From assembly GCF_900537075.1 (NCBI RefSeq), contig NZ_UNRA01000002.1, positions 1,013,228-1,077,227 on the forward strand: 64,000 nt of DNA. The letters are read 5' to 3'. A program made the translations under genes and the position numbers. The notes under the pieces were generated by a model. That model saw only the letters and a list, made by a program, of their open reading frames with translations. It was not told the origin of the DNA and did not search any database. Position 1 is the stretch's first letter. The number at the start of each line of letters is the position of its first letter. This document shows positions 27,117 through 35,866 of this stretch, in pieces. Source of the DNA: Tropicibacter sp. Alg240-R139 (lineage in GTDB: Bacteria > Pseudomonadota > Alphaproteobacteria > Rhodobacterales > Rhodobacteraceae).

Positions 27117-28171
27117 GCGTGTCCGGGTTGTTCGGCCTCGCTCAGGTGCGCGACCTTGTGTCGGAACCGCATCGCGCCCGCGTCCAAACCTAGGTTCAGG
27201 TATGGTGTTGTACGGTTGGCCATCCCAGTTTGTACCTCTTCCAGCACTTCTTTGTCTTCGTTGAATGCCATCACGGCGCCCGCAAACATCTTGTCGTCAA
27301 TCGCCGTGTCGTCGGCAAACATGTTGCGGTGTTGGAACCAGAAATAGAGCGAAGTTTTTTCATCCACGGGCGTGATGAAGTTGTATGAAATGTTGATGAA
27401 CGCGTTTTCAGACAATGGCCTATCCGCCCCGCCTTCACCCGGAGGGGTGTATATGGACATGTTGATCGCGGTCGATGGCACCCTGCATTCATAGTGCTGC
27501 TTACGGTCGCAATTGTCACCAAAGGGCAGCATTTGCGCGTAATACGGCGGCGCAGGTTCTTCGCTGATCCAGCGCGAGATGACAACGAAATCTTCGCCAT
27601 CTTCCAGATCTAGCGGGTGGTTGTCAGTGCCGGCCCCTGCAAAGGATGTCAGATGGACCCAGGCGACATGGCTGGGGTCAAGCAGGTTATCGATGATATA
27701 GAGGTAGTGGCACTTCATCTCCATCGCGCCGCGTTTCGTCTTGCCCCAGGTTGGGTTGTCAAAATTCGGGATGTCGATGATGTTCGCCGGATCGGCATGC
27801 TCGGCATCACCCATCCAGATCCACAAGAAACCATAGCGATCTTCGACCGGATAGCTGCGTACCATAGCGCGCTTGGGAACGGCGTTGTCCTGCGTAGGTG
27901 CGGCGACGCAGCTGCCCGTGCAATCAAAGGTCAGCCCGTGATAGCCGCAGACAACGGTGCTACCCTGAATGCTGCCTTTGGAGAGTGGCAGTTTGCGATG
28001 GGGGCAAGCGTCTTCAAGTGCGATGGGTTCGTCTACTTCGCCGCGAAACAGAACGATCCGGTCGCCCATCAAGGTCATCGCCTTGAGCGAGCGGTCAAAA
28101 TCTTCGCTGCGGCCGGCCACATACCAGCAGTTACGCACAAACGCGTCGGTTCCGGTCAGATCTTTCTGCAT
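27113..28171 (-). CDS. Rieske non-heme iron oxygenase, alpha-subunit type
   Basis: 352 residues from ATG 28171 (open to 28195). Rieske 2Fe-2S ligands Cys56, His58, Cys75, His78 in DACPHRKLPL and VVCGYHGLTF. The mononuclear iron motif is in NLLDPSHVAWVHLTSF. Overall it matches the vanillate O-demethylase/phthalate oxygenase-like group, which hydroxylates or demethylates aromatic or quaternary-amine substrates with a separate reductase. No reductase is in view. Coupled to the dead amidase homologue. Substrate unknown. Confidence 0.88.
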   Translation of the reverse strand: MQKDLTGTDAFVRNCWYVAGRSEDFDRSLKAMTLMGDRIVLFRGEVDEPIALEDACPHRKLPLSKGSIQGSTVVCGYHGLTFDCTGSCVAAPTQDNAVPKRAMVRSYPVEDRYGFLWIWMGDAEHADPANIIDIPNFDNPTWGKTKRGAMEMKCHYLYIIDNLLDPSHVAWVHLTSFAGAGTDNHPLDLEDGEDFVVISRWISEEPAPPYYAQMLPFGDNCDRKQHYECRVPSTAINMSIYTPPGEGGADRPLSENAFINISYNFITPVDEKTSLYFWFQHRNMFADDTAIDDKMFAGAVMAFNEDKEVLEEVQTGMANRTTPYLNLGLDAGAMRFRHKVAHLSEAEQPGHA

Positions 28172-28502
28172 CTTTGGCCCTCGTTGTCTGGTCAATTTGG
28201 GATAGTCAGAGAGACGATCAGCCAGCCATTGCCTGACACGTCATAATTTTCCTAACAAGAAAAAAATTAACTGACAAGAATGAACTGACTGGGTGTAGAT
28301 CGTGAATCTGCTGTCACCCGTGCAGAGACCGCTGGTTGGAAATTGCGCCTCGCCAATCCGGAATTGGCAGCGCAAGTCGGAATAGTCCTGATCCTAACTT
28401 GAGCCCGGCCATGTCCCGTCACACATCTTGGCAAGACAGTTGGACTGTGACGCGCCGCTGCTGGCAATCGTGACCATTCTAATCACGATACAAGCTATCG
28501 GG
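28172..28502. other. Intergenic region upstream of the Rieske gene
   Basis: 331 nt between two minus-strand genes, with an AT-rich stretch near 28240-28275. It should hold the Rieske-operon promoter. I see no convincing ORF or palindrome. Confidence 0.5.
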
Positions 28503-29534
28503 TCATTGAGCTGAAGGAGGGGTCAAGCTGTCGGTGCCGGTAACCCGAAACGGGTTCATGTTGCGCCGATCCTCTTGCGGAGAGAGGCCGAAGCAGCGGC
28601 GATAGTTGCGGATCATTGTGGCCGAAGTTTCGTACCCCACCGCATGGGCGATCCGGCTGATGGGGTCGTTGGAGTAAAGCACCATCTGCCTTGCCGCCCG
28701 CATCCGCAGGTCACGATAATGCTTGCCGGGGCTTTCCCCCATCGTCGCTTTGAAGCTGCGTTCTAGGTGGCGGGCAGACACGCCCAACTGGTCCGCTATC
28801 TCACTCATCGGGAGGGGGTAGGCGAGGTTCTGACCAAAAAGCTCGACAGCCTTAGATACGATGGGGGGCAACCCGTCTGCAGTGCTGTCGCAGGCAAAAG
28901 CAGGTGTTTTTTGCCGGACGCCTTCGCTGCGGATCATTGGGTGCTGGAACCAGCAGGCCACTTCGGTCATCAGGGTGGCGCCCAATGTGTCTTCGATGAC
29001 ATGCAGCATCAGGTCAAACACAGCGCCTGCACCAGAGGCGGTATAGCGGCGCTTGTCCATCTGGATCAGGCTGTCGTTGAGGTGCAAGTGGGGGAATGCC
29101 TCGTGAAAGGCGGCGCGATAACACCAGTGGGCGGAACAAGAATGCCCGTCCATCAATCCAGATTGCGCCAAGGGAAAGATACCTCCGCTGACGGCACCGA
29201 CGATGGCGCCGTGTCTTGCAATCTTTCGAAGGTGCCCGTTGGAGGTTTTGGGTGCGGTGAACTCTCCCGATGGGCTGGACATCAGAAATAGCATGTCCAT
29301 GTCCGGCGCGTTGGTCAGCGCGCAGTTGGCCTGAAACGGAATTTCTGCGCTAGATTGCACGGCATCGCCGTCCTCGGACAGCAATACCCAGGAAAAGGTG
29401 GTTGTCCCGGTGATGTCATTGGCTGCGCGCAAGGGTTCAATGGCCGAGGTCAGGCAAGACATGGGAAAGCCGGGAAACAGCAGGAATCCGACTTTGATCC
29501 GGGACTCTTGGCGTGGCGGGGCGATGCCGGGCAT
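28503..29534 (-). CDS. GlxA-family AraC-type regulator
   Basis: 343 residues from ATG 29534 (a TTG 6 nt upstream is possible). N-terminal DJ-1/PfpI-like amidotransferase fold (IKVGFLLFPGFPMSCLTSAIEPLRAAN, GAVSGGIFPLAQSGLMDG, SAHWCYRAAFHEAFP) and C-terminal AraC HTH (MSEIADQLGVSARHLERSFK, ISRIAHAVGYETSATMIRNYRRCFG). The nucleophile-elbow Cys of active DJ-1 members is Ser/Gly here, so it is likely a sensor. Members include GbdR and CdhR, which control quaternary-amine catabolism. It sits between the Rieske operon and the P450 gene and probably controls one of them. Confidence 0.85.
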   Translation of the reverse strand: MPGIAPPRQESRIKVGFLLFPGFPMSCLTSAIEPLRAANDITGTTTFSWVLLSEDGDAVQSSAEIPFQANCALTNAPDMDMLFLMSSPSGEFTAPKTSNGHLRKIARHGAIVGAVSGGIFPLAQSGLMDGHSCSAHWCYRAAFHEAFPHLHLNDSLIQMDKRRYTASGAGAVFDLMLHVIEDTLGATLMTEVACWFQHPMIRSEGVRQKTPAFACDSTADGLPPIVSKAVELFGQNLAYPLPMSEIADQLGVSARHLERSFKATMGESPGKHYRDLRMRAARQMVLYSNDPISRIAHAVGYETSATMIRNYRRCFGLSPQEDRRNMNPFRVTGTDSLTPPSAQ

Positions 29535-29641
29535 GATCAACTCTTTCGAACGGGGCTGTGCAACATTGATGGCGTTGCAACCAATTGCGAAAGGTTAATC
29601 AAATCCATCGCTCGGGAAAAGAGTTGAGATAGCGGCTCGTC

Positions 29642-30805
29642 CTATACGTCCCAGTACACCGGCATCGTCAACGGCCCCCTGAATGCCCACCCGCCAAGGG
29701 GAACATCACCAGCCAGGCGCAGATTGTGCAGCCGCTCAAAGATCATCGGTAGAGCGACCTCGGCAATCAGGCATCGCGCGGCCCAGGCACCCGCGCAAAA
29801 ATGGGGGCCTGCTCCAAATGCGATCGAGGGCCCGTGATCTTGGGTCAGGTCGAACTCATCGGGTCGCGCGAACACACGCTCATCCCGGTTGCCCGAGCCG
29901 AACATGAAGAACACCCTGTCCCCGGGAGACAACAAGACCCCGTGCAGTTCATGCGGTTTAGCGATCTCGCGTGGGGACATGCCAATGGGGGACATCCAGC
30001 GGGCGTATTCTTCGAACACGTCCATCCAAGTGGCTTGCCCGTTTTGAACAAGGCCAAGCTGGTCAGGATGGGTCAGCAAGGCCCAAATTGCCCCGGCAAT
30101 CACGTCGCGCGGTTCGTTCTGCCCGCCCGAAATTGCAAGTTTGATGTTGGCACTAATCTGTTCGTCCGACAGCCCGGCCTGCATTTGCACCGACAAAAGC
30201 GACGTGTCAGGGTTGGCCGCCAACTCAGGCCTTCGTCCTGCGATGTGGCGATCAATGGATGCAGTGCAATCATGGCATCGCGACTCGATCTCGGGGTCGG
30301 CGGCATAATTTGCACAGCCGTCAATCATGCCTTGACTGGTGCGATCCATTTCCTGCCAGCTCATGTTGGTCAGCCCGGTCATGACACGCAGCGCGTCCCC
30401 TGAAATCCGCTTGGCGATGTCCTGAACCATGTCTGCCAGGCCTTGCGGGTGCAGGTTGGTCAGCGTGGCCTCGGTCATCTCGATGAACTGCTCTTTCCAG
30501 ATGTTCTTGACTGTCTTGGGCGAGACAGTCGGAAAGATCGCCTTGCGCTCGGCCATATGCGCATCGCCATCTTTACGCATCATGTTCTGGCCCATGAGCT
30601 GGGTCATCAGACCGTCCGGCTGGGTCGAGGAGAAGACATCGATCTTTTTCTCATTCACAAAGATGTCCTCGCGCCGCGTGATTAGGACGGCCCCCAACTG
30701 CGGGACAAAGGCAATGGGGGCGTGTTTGCGTAGGTGTTTCAGATCTGGATAGGGGTCTTTCCAGAACGCGGCTGGATCAATCTCATAAACTGGGGCATTG
30801 GACAT
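29642..30805 (-). CDS. Cytochrome P450
   Basis: 387 residues, soluble bacterial type, with GGAGG before the ATG. The heme loop FGAGPHFCAGAWAARC gives the axial Cys. The I-helix reads AISGGQNEPRD; the usual acid-Thr pair is altered. The ExxR motif is in EEYARWM. Substrate and redox partner unknown; no ferredoxin is adjacent. Divergent from marR by about 95 nt, which probably makes it the MarR target. Confidence 0.9.
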   Translation of the reverse strand: MSNAPVYEIDPAAFWKDPYPDLKHLRKHAPIAFVPQLGAVLITRREDIFVNEKKIDVFSSTQPDGLMTQLMGQNMMRKDGDAHMAERKAIFPTVSPKTVKNIWKEQFIEMTEATLTNLHPQGLADMVQDIAKRISGDALRVMTGLTNMSWQEMDRTSQGMIDGCANYAADPEIESRCHDCTASIDRHIAGRRPELAANPDTSLLSVQMQAGLSDEQISANIKLAISGGQNEPRDVIAGAIWALLTHPDQLGLVQNGQATWMDVFEEYARWMSPIGMSPREIAKPHELHGVLLSPGDRVFFMFGSGNRDERVFARPDEFDLTQDHGPSIAFGAGPHFCAGAWAARCLIAEVALPMIFERLHNLRLAGDVPLGGWAFRGPLTMPVYWDV

Positions 30806-30901
30806 TTGGCTGACCTCCCACGCGGTATGTTGTCATGTCAACACGCCAACTGTTGTTGAGTCAATCCGATTTCGCTAGGGTCGCCACAAAGCGAGGTTTT
30901 G

Positions 30902-31411
30902 ATGACGGAAATTGACGATCTGCCGGACGAGATGTTCCTGACCGATTTGGAGCAGGATGGTCGACAGACCCTGAGCTTTTCGCGCTCTCCCACGGTATTG
31001 CTAAACTTTGCCGCCAACCGGTTCACTCGCAATGCGTCTCGCCATTACCAGAACGCCTTTGGCATTGGGGCAATGGACTGGCGCATGTTGGTCAGCCTGA
31101 CCCGCAACCCCGGCAGCAGTGTGTCACATGCCAGTGCCACTATTGGCATAGACAAAGGCGCTGTCAGTCGCAGTCTGGCACGGCTGGAAAAAGACGGTCT
31201 GGCCAAAGCGCAATGCAACAGCCCGGACGAACGCCGCAAAGAATGGTTTCTGACCGACAAGGGGCAAGAGCTGCATGACAACGTTCTTGTGGCCGCCTTG
31301 GAGCGGCAAAAACACTTATTGCGTGGGTTTTCGCGTCAGGACGTTTCCGAGTTGAACCGGCTTTTGAGCAAGTTGTTGGTCAATCTCGACGGAAGCGAGG
31401 CGGAAAACTGA
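30902..31411 (+). CDS. MarR-family transcriptional regulator
   Basis: 169 residues from ATG 30902 with GAGG upstream. Winged-helix core: DWRMLVSLTRNPGSSVSHASATIGIDKGAVSRSLARLEKDGL, then DERRKEWFLTDKGQELHD. Divergent from the P450 gene and 89 nt upstream of the RidA gene, so it likely senses a compound handled by these enzymes. Confidence 0.9.
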   Translation: MTEIDDLPDEMFLTDLEQDGRQTLSFSRSPTVLLNFAANRFTRNASRHYQNAFGIGAMDWRMLVSLTRNPGSSVSHASATIGIDKGAVSRSLARLEKDGLAKAQCNSPDERRKEWFLTDKGQELHDNVLVAALERQKHLLRGFSRQDVSELNRLLSKLLVNLDGSEAEN

Positions 31412-31500
31412 CCCGCTGCCCAACAATGAGGGTTGCTTCTTTGATCGCAAGTTGATGAGTAAACACAGCAACATTCCTGTGGTCAGAATTGGAGACACCC

Positions 31501-31842
31501 GTGATCGAACGCATGCACACCACCGAACGCGCCAGCAAGATCGTTAAGTACAACGGGGTGGTCTACCTCAGCGGTCAGGTCGCTGAGGGCGATACCATCA
31601 CCGAGCAGACCCGCGATTGCCTGGCCAAGGTGGACGGTCTGCTGGCTGAGGCTGGAACCGACAAAGAGCACCTGCTGCAAACTACGATCTGGCTGGCGGA
31701 TATGGCAGATTTTGCCGAAATGAACCTGGTTTGGAATGACTGGGTGCCGACAGGCTTTGCACCTGCGCGTGCTTGCGGTGAGGCCAAGTTGGCCCGCGAT
31801 ATTCTTAAGGTCGAAATCCTAGTGATCGCTGCAATGCCCTGA
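31501..31842 (+). CDS. RidA/YjgF-family protein
   Basis: 113 residues from GTG 31501 with GGAG at 31491-31494; an in-frame TTG at 31489 is less likely. RidA proteins hydrolyse reactive enamine/imine intermediates. Blocks seen: VVYLSGQVAEGDTITEQTRDCLAKVDGLLAEAG and a C-terminal GEAKLAR (Arg that binds the carboxylate in active members). Lies downstream of marR and converges on the ALDH gene. Confidence 0.87.
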   Translation: MIERMHTTERASKIVKYNGVVYLSGQVAEGDTITEQTRDCLAKVDGLLAEAGTDKEHLLQTTIWLADMADFAEMNLVWNDWVPTGFAPARACGEAKLARDILKVEILVIAAMP

Positions 31843-31852
31843 ACCAAAGGGC

Positions 31853-33343
31853 TCAGAGCTGTATCCATATTGCTTTGAGGTTTTCGTATTTCTCAATCGC
31901 ATGGAGAGACCGGTCTACGCCGTTGCCCGATTGTTTGACCCCGCCCAAGGGCGAGGTCACATCCGCGCCGCTGAAACAGTTCACCTGAACGGTGCCTGAC
32001 TTGATGCGGCGCGACATGCGATGTGCGCAGGATATGTCCCGCGACCAGACCACCGAAGACAGGCCGTAGACGGTTTCGTTTGCAATCGCCACGGCCTCGT
32101 CTTCTGTGTTGAAACTGCGAGCTGCCAGCACCGGGCCGAACACCTCGTTTTGGGCAATGTCCATGGCAGAAGTCACGCCAGTTAGAATAGTTGGCTCATG
32201 ATAGAACCCACCGCTATCAGCGTGCAGTTGGTGACCGCCAGTCCAAAGCGCGGCCCCTTCATCCAACGCGCGTGACACAGCAGTTTTCGTTTTTCCGAGT
32301 TGCGCGGCATTGGCCAATGCGCCGGTGGAATGGGTCAAATCCAGTGGATTGCCGATCTTAAGCGCCATCGCATGTTCCCGTACCCTCGCCAGGAAGTCAT
32401 CGTGGATGTCGCGGTGCACGATCAAGCGCGACGCGGCAACGCAGACCTGCCCGTTGTTGCGAAAGATCGAAGCCGCCGTTTCTGCCGCGGCGCGGTCTAG
32501 GTCGGGCGCATCGGGAAAGATGATGTTGGGGGATTTGCCGCCAAGTTCCAGATAGACCCGCTTCAGGTTGGATTGGGCCGAATACTCCATCAGCCGCCGA
32601 CCCACGCTGCCTGACCCGGTAAAGGCCATGACATCGACGTCCATGTGCAGGCCCATAGCAGCACCTACGTCGATGCCGCGTCCAGTGACCGCGTTCAGTA
32701 CACCGGTGGGTAGGCCCGCTTCGGCGGCCAGTTGAACGACGCGCAGGGTGGACAGGCTTGCCTCTTCGGACGGTTTGATTACCACCGAATTGCCCGCTGC
32801 CAGAGCAGGGGCCAGTTTCCAGGCACCGATCATCAGCGGGAAGTTCCACGGTGTAATAACGCTTACAACACCTACCGGTTCGCGGTCGATGAGCGACAGT
32901 ACGTCGTTGCGGGTCGGCGTGATCTCTCCGTTCCGCTTGTCGATTGCCTCGGCATAGAAACGGATCGTCTGCGCCGCAGACAACGGCTCGCCCTTGAGTG
33001 CTGAGCGGATGTCGGTGCCATTGTCGCGCGCCCCCAGAACGGCTAGTTCCAGTGCCGCGCCCTCGATCAGATCGGCCCATCTTTGCAGGATGCGTTTACG
33101 CTCGACAGGCGCCATTTCGGACCAATCCCCGGCCTCGAATGTGCGCCGGGCGGCGGTTATGGCACGGTCTACCTCGGCCGTCCCGGACGCAGCCAGATCA
33201 GTCAGCTTTGTGCCGTCGATCGGAGAGATCACGGGCATCACTGCGCCGTCGCTTGCGGCGAGGGATTGGCCGTCGATGAAGTTCAGCCCCGGTGCGACGG
33301 GTTGGGCACGCAGAGCGTCAATACGAGATTGGTCCAGAGTCAT
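31853..33343 (-). CDS. NAD(P)-dependent aldehyde dehydrogenase
   Basis: 496 residues. Asn in TPWNFPLM, Glu in LELGGKSPN and catalytic Cys in NNGQVCVAASRL are all present, as is FGPVLAARSF. Fourth and last gene of an operon that starts at the aminotransferase (36972). In that order a keto acid would be decarboxylated by the ThDP enzyme and the aldehyde oxidised here. Substrate unknown. Confidence 0.92.
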   Translation of the reverse strand: MTLDQSRIDALRAQPVAPGLNFIDGQSLAASDGAVMPVISPIDGTKLTDLAASGTAEVDRAITAARRTFEAGDWSEMAPVERKRILQRWADLIEGAALELAVLGARDNGTDIRSALKGEPLSAAQTIRFYAEAIDKRNGEITPTRNDVLSLIDREPVGVVSVITPWNFPLMIGAWKLAPALAAGNSVVIKPSEEASLSTLRVVQLAAEAGLPTGVLNAVTGRGIDVGAAMGLHMDVDVMAFTGSGSVGRRLMEYSAQSNLKRVYLELGGKSPNIIFPDAPDLDRAAAETAASIFRNNGQVCVAASRLIVHRDIHDDFLARVREHAMALKIGNPLDLTHSTGALANAAQLGKTKTAVSRALDEGAALWTGGHQLHADSGGFYHEPTILTGVTSAMDIAQNEVFGPVLAARSFNTEDEAVAIANETVYGLSSVVWSRDISCAHRMSRRIKSGTVQVNCFSGADVTSPLGGVKQSGNGVDRSLHAIEKYENLKAIWIQL

Positions 33344-33379
33344 GTCTTGTCCTTTGTCGGGATCAGGGCCTGCGGCACG

Positions 33380-34246
33380 TCAGTAGTCATACCAGCGGTC
33401 AACCACGGGGCCGACGCTATCGCCCGGAAACTGTTCCCCCAGTTGGGCATAGCTTGCAGTGATTTCGTCTGCGCTTGCCGTCAGCTCTTGCACAGGAACC
33501 AGACGTTCATAGGCAGAGCCTTTGGTTTCAAACGTCCGGTCGATGTCCAGGATTTGCAAGTTGCGGTGTCGCATCAGGCGGTCATAGACATGGCGATAGA
33601 TCTCGGCGTCATAGACATGGGCCGTTGTTGGGTCGCTTTGTGTGCCGGTCCACAGGTCATGCACCCGGCGAATGTCCAGCCAATCGTTCTGAACGATTTC
33701 GGGCGGGGCGTCTTTGGTTTCCTGATCGTTGCGCGGATTGGCGAATGTATCGGCCCGAAACCCTTCGATGGCGCGGCGGATTTCGGCGCGTGGGATCGGG
33801 ACAAAGAACACGGCTTGGTCCGAGCCTAGCAGAGCCTCCGCATCATCCTTGGATTGATGCAGCAGCTCTGTAAACCGCCCGCCGACGACGGGAAGTTCGG
33901 CCACCAACAGGTCGCTCTGATCACTGTGCTGCTCATGCCATTTCAACACACCCTGACGCACCCACAATCCCACCGCCTTGCGAATGCCCGGGTGGGTCAG
34001 GTTGTCGACCTCGGGGAATTTGTCCAGCCACTGGGGCGTTTCAAAGGGGCGGCGCGCGGCGTCCCATTGCATCGTATGCACCCGACGCCCGGTCTGATCT
34101 GCCAGCAAGATGATCTGTTGCAGCATCAGACTTTTGCCCGTGCCAGGCAGGCCCGCGACAAAGATTATGCGGCAGGTCGATACCGCATGTTCCAGGTGCG
34201 CCCGAATGGGGCTGTCGTGTGGGATGATGATCTGATCGTCGCTCAT
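33380..34246 (-). CDS. P-loop NTP-binding protein of unknown function
   Basis: 288 residues. A Walker A, FVAGLPGTGKSLMLQQ, lies near residue 35. There is no clear Walker B; the acidic stretch LLVAELPVVGGRF may replace it. Other conserved-looking blocks are TMQWDAARRPFETPQWLDKFP and FVPIPRAEIRRAIEGFRADTF. It looks like a small-molecule kinase or a stand-alone ATPase, but I do not recognise the family. It is bracketed by metabolic genes, nine bases after the ThDP gene and 36 before the ALDH gene. That makes an enzymatic or chaperone role in the same pathway likely. Confidence 0.6.
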   Translation of the reverse strand: MSDDQIIIPHDSPIRAHLEHAVSTCRIIFVAGLPGTGKSLMLQQIILLADQTGRRVHTMQWDAARRPFETPQWLDKFPEVDNLTHPGIRKAVGLWVRQGVLKWHEQHSDQSDLLVAELPVVGGRFTELLHQSKDDAEALLGSDQAVFFVPIPRAEIRRAIEGFRADTFANPRNDQETKDAPPEIVQNDWLDIRRVHDLWTGTQSDPTTAHVYDAEIYRHVYDRLMRHRNLQILDIDRTFETKGSAYERLVPVQELTASADEITASYAQLGEQFPGDSVGPVVDRWYDY

Positions 34247-34255
34247 GTGGCCCCC

Positions 34256-35866
34256 TTAACGGAATTGATCAACGCTTGGCATCTCGGTGAACGGCACCTC
34301 GATCACAGTTGGCACGTCCGTGGTGTGCTTGCCTTGCTGGATGGCGGCGCGCACCTCTTCGGGCGTGGTTGCACGCAGGGCTTGCGCGCCAAAGCTATCG
34401 ACCATGCGCAGAAAATCGGGGTTGTGCAGATCGGTCGCGATCACCCGGCCGCCATAGTTGTTCTTTTGCATCTGTTGCACGTTGCCATACTTGTTGTTGT
34501 TAAACAGCAAGACAATCAGCGGGATCTTGTGTTGTACGGCAGTAGCAAGTTCCTGCACCCCGAACATGAACCCGCCATCCCCGCAAACCGAGATGACCGG
34601 CACATCCGGGCGGGCCACCTTGACGCCAAGCGCAGTGGGGAAGCCGTAGCCCAACGTGCCCTGATACCCGGTCGAGATATAGGTGCGGGGGTTGTAAACC
34701 GGATAGGTGATGCGGCTGGCAAAGCCCACTTGAGTCAGCTCGTCGACAAAGATTCCGTCCTCTCCCAACTCTTCTCGGATGACCTTGAGGTAGCTGAGCT
34801 GCGGTTCCAATACGGACGAGCGTTCAGCCCATTTGGCCTTGGCCTCAAGCAACTCGTCCTTGCGAGAATTACGGATGTGGTTGTGTCTCTCCAACCGGTT
34901 CATCAGATCCGGTAGTGCACGTTCAGCGCGGGCCGTGATGGCGCAAGCAGGGGTAAAGAACTTTTCATGTGTGTCCGGGTCAACGTCGATGCGGATGATC
35001 TGTGGTTGATGGGACTTGATCCACTTGCGGGCAGGGACGCGCATGTTGGTGCCAATCGCCAAAACTACGTCAGCTTTGGCCCACAAATCCTTAGCTGCGG
35101 GCTGATGCAATGACAGGTAACTGCGCGCATCGACCACGCCCATGCCGGTACGATACCCCACCACAGGCGCCTGTAGAGATTCTGCCAGCCGACGGACCAA
35201 CGAGCTGGAGGAATGCGCCCCGCTGCCTACAAAGATCATTGGCGTCCTGGCTTGCCCCAGCAATTTGGCGGCAGCTTCGACAGCGTCCTCATCAAGCTCA
35301 GGTTCCTCGCCCTGGACAACACCGGACAGCAGATCGACCTGCGCTTCGGACGCCAGCACATCCATCGGAATTTCCAGTCCGACGGGGCGTGGGCGACCCG
35401 ACAGCATTTGACGAAACCCCTCGTGGATAAGTCCGGGCACCTCGGTCGGTGCATTGGCCCGGTCTGCCCATTTGGTCAGGCCCCCAATCACACCCAACTG
35501 ATCATTGATCTCGTGCAGCTCGCCCCACTCCTTGCCAATGGCGCGCGAATTGATCTGGCCTGTCAGGCAGAACAGCCGGGCGTTTAGAGCGTAAGCCGTC
35601 GACATGGCCGCAGTTGCATTCAGCAGCCCTGGACCGGGGACCACGTTGAACACAGCCGGTTCATCCTTGGCCAGCGCATAACCAAGCCCCATGTAGGCCG
35701 CGCCCTGCTCGTGGCGGGTGTGGATGATGCGGAACTTCTCGCGGTGATCATAGAAGGCGTTGTAGAGCCAGTCGTTTTGAACGCCCGGAAGCCCGAACAC
35801 GGTGTTGATTCCGTGGTTGTGGAGTGAGAGGACAGCCGCCTCGCCGCCGGTCATTGTCTGGGTCAT
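34256..35866 (-). CDS. ThDP-dependent acetolactate-synthase-like enzyme
   Basis: 536 residues with all three domains of the ALS/decarboxylase family. Catalytic Glu53 is in HTRHEQGAAYMG, the ThDP-binding GDGGFMFGVQE...NNNKYG block is C-terminal, and VGSGAHSSSS marks the middle domain. Family members decarboxylate 2-oxo acids or ligate the product to another acceptor. Coupled to the aminotransferase by an ATGA overlap, it most simply acts on that enzyme's 2-oxo acid product. Not an anabolic ALS: no regulatory subunit gene is nearby and ilvD is 20 kb away. Confidence 0.85.
   Translation of the reverse strand: MTQTMTGGEAAVLSLHNHGINTVFGLPGVQNDWLYNAFYDHREKFRIIHTRHEQGAAYMGLGYALAKDEPAVFNVVPGPGLLNATAAMSTAYALNARLFCLTGQINSRAIGKEWGELHEINDQLGVIGGLTKWADRANAPTEVPGLIHEGFRQMLSGRPRPVGLEIPMDVLASEAQVDLLSGVVQGEEPELDEDAVEAAAKLLGQARTPMIFVGSGAHSSSSLVRRLAESLQAPVVGYRTGMGVVDARSYLSLHQPAAKDLWAKADVVLAIGTNMRVPARKWIKSHQPQIIRIDVDPDTHEKFFTPACAITARAERALPDLMNRLERHNHIRNSRKDELLEAKAKWAERSSVLEPQLSYLKVIREELGEDGIFVDELTQVGFASRITYPVYNPRTYISTGYQGTLGYGFPTALGVKVARPDVPVISVCGDGGFMFGVQELATAVQHKIPLIVLLFNNNKYGNVQQMQKNNYGGRVIATDLHNPDFLRMVDSFGAQALRATTPEEVRAAIQQGKHTTDVPTVIEVPFTEMPSVDQFR

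Noticed and set aside
28034-28048. Fifth parS-like site (ACTTCGCCGCGAAAC)
   Set aside because: Two mismatches on one arm, inside the Rieske gene and far from the rep-par locus; probably chance.
28267-28467. 66-residue minus-strand ORF before the Rieske gene
   Set aside because: Arg/Pro/Ala-rich random-looking peptide without a ribosome site.
34256-35866. Anabolic acetolactate synthase large subunit (ilvB)
   Set aside because: No small-subunit gene next to it, catabolic operon context, and it is coupled to an aminotransferase and an ALDH.
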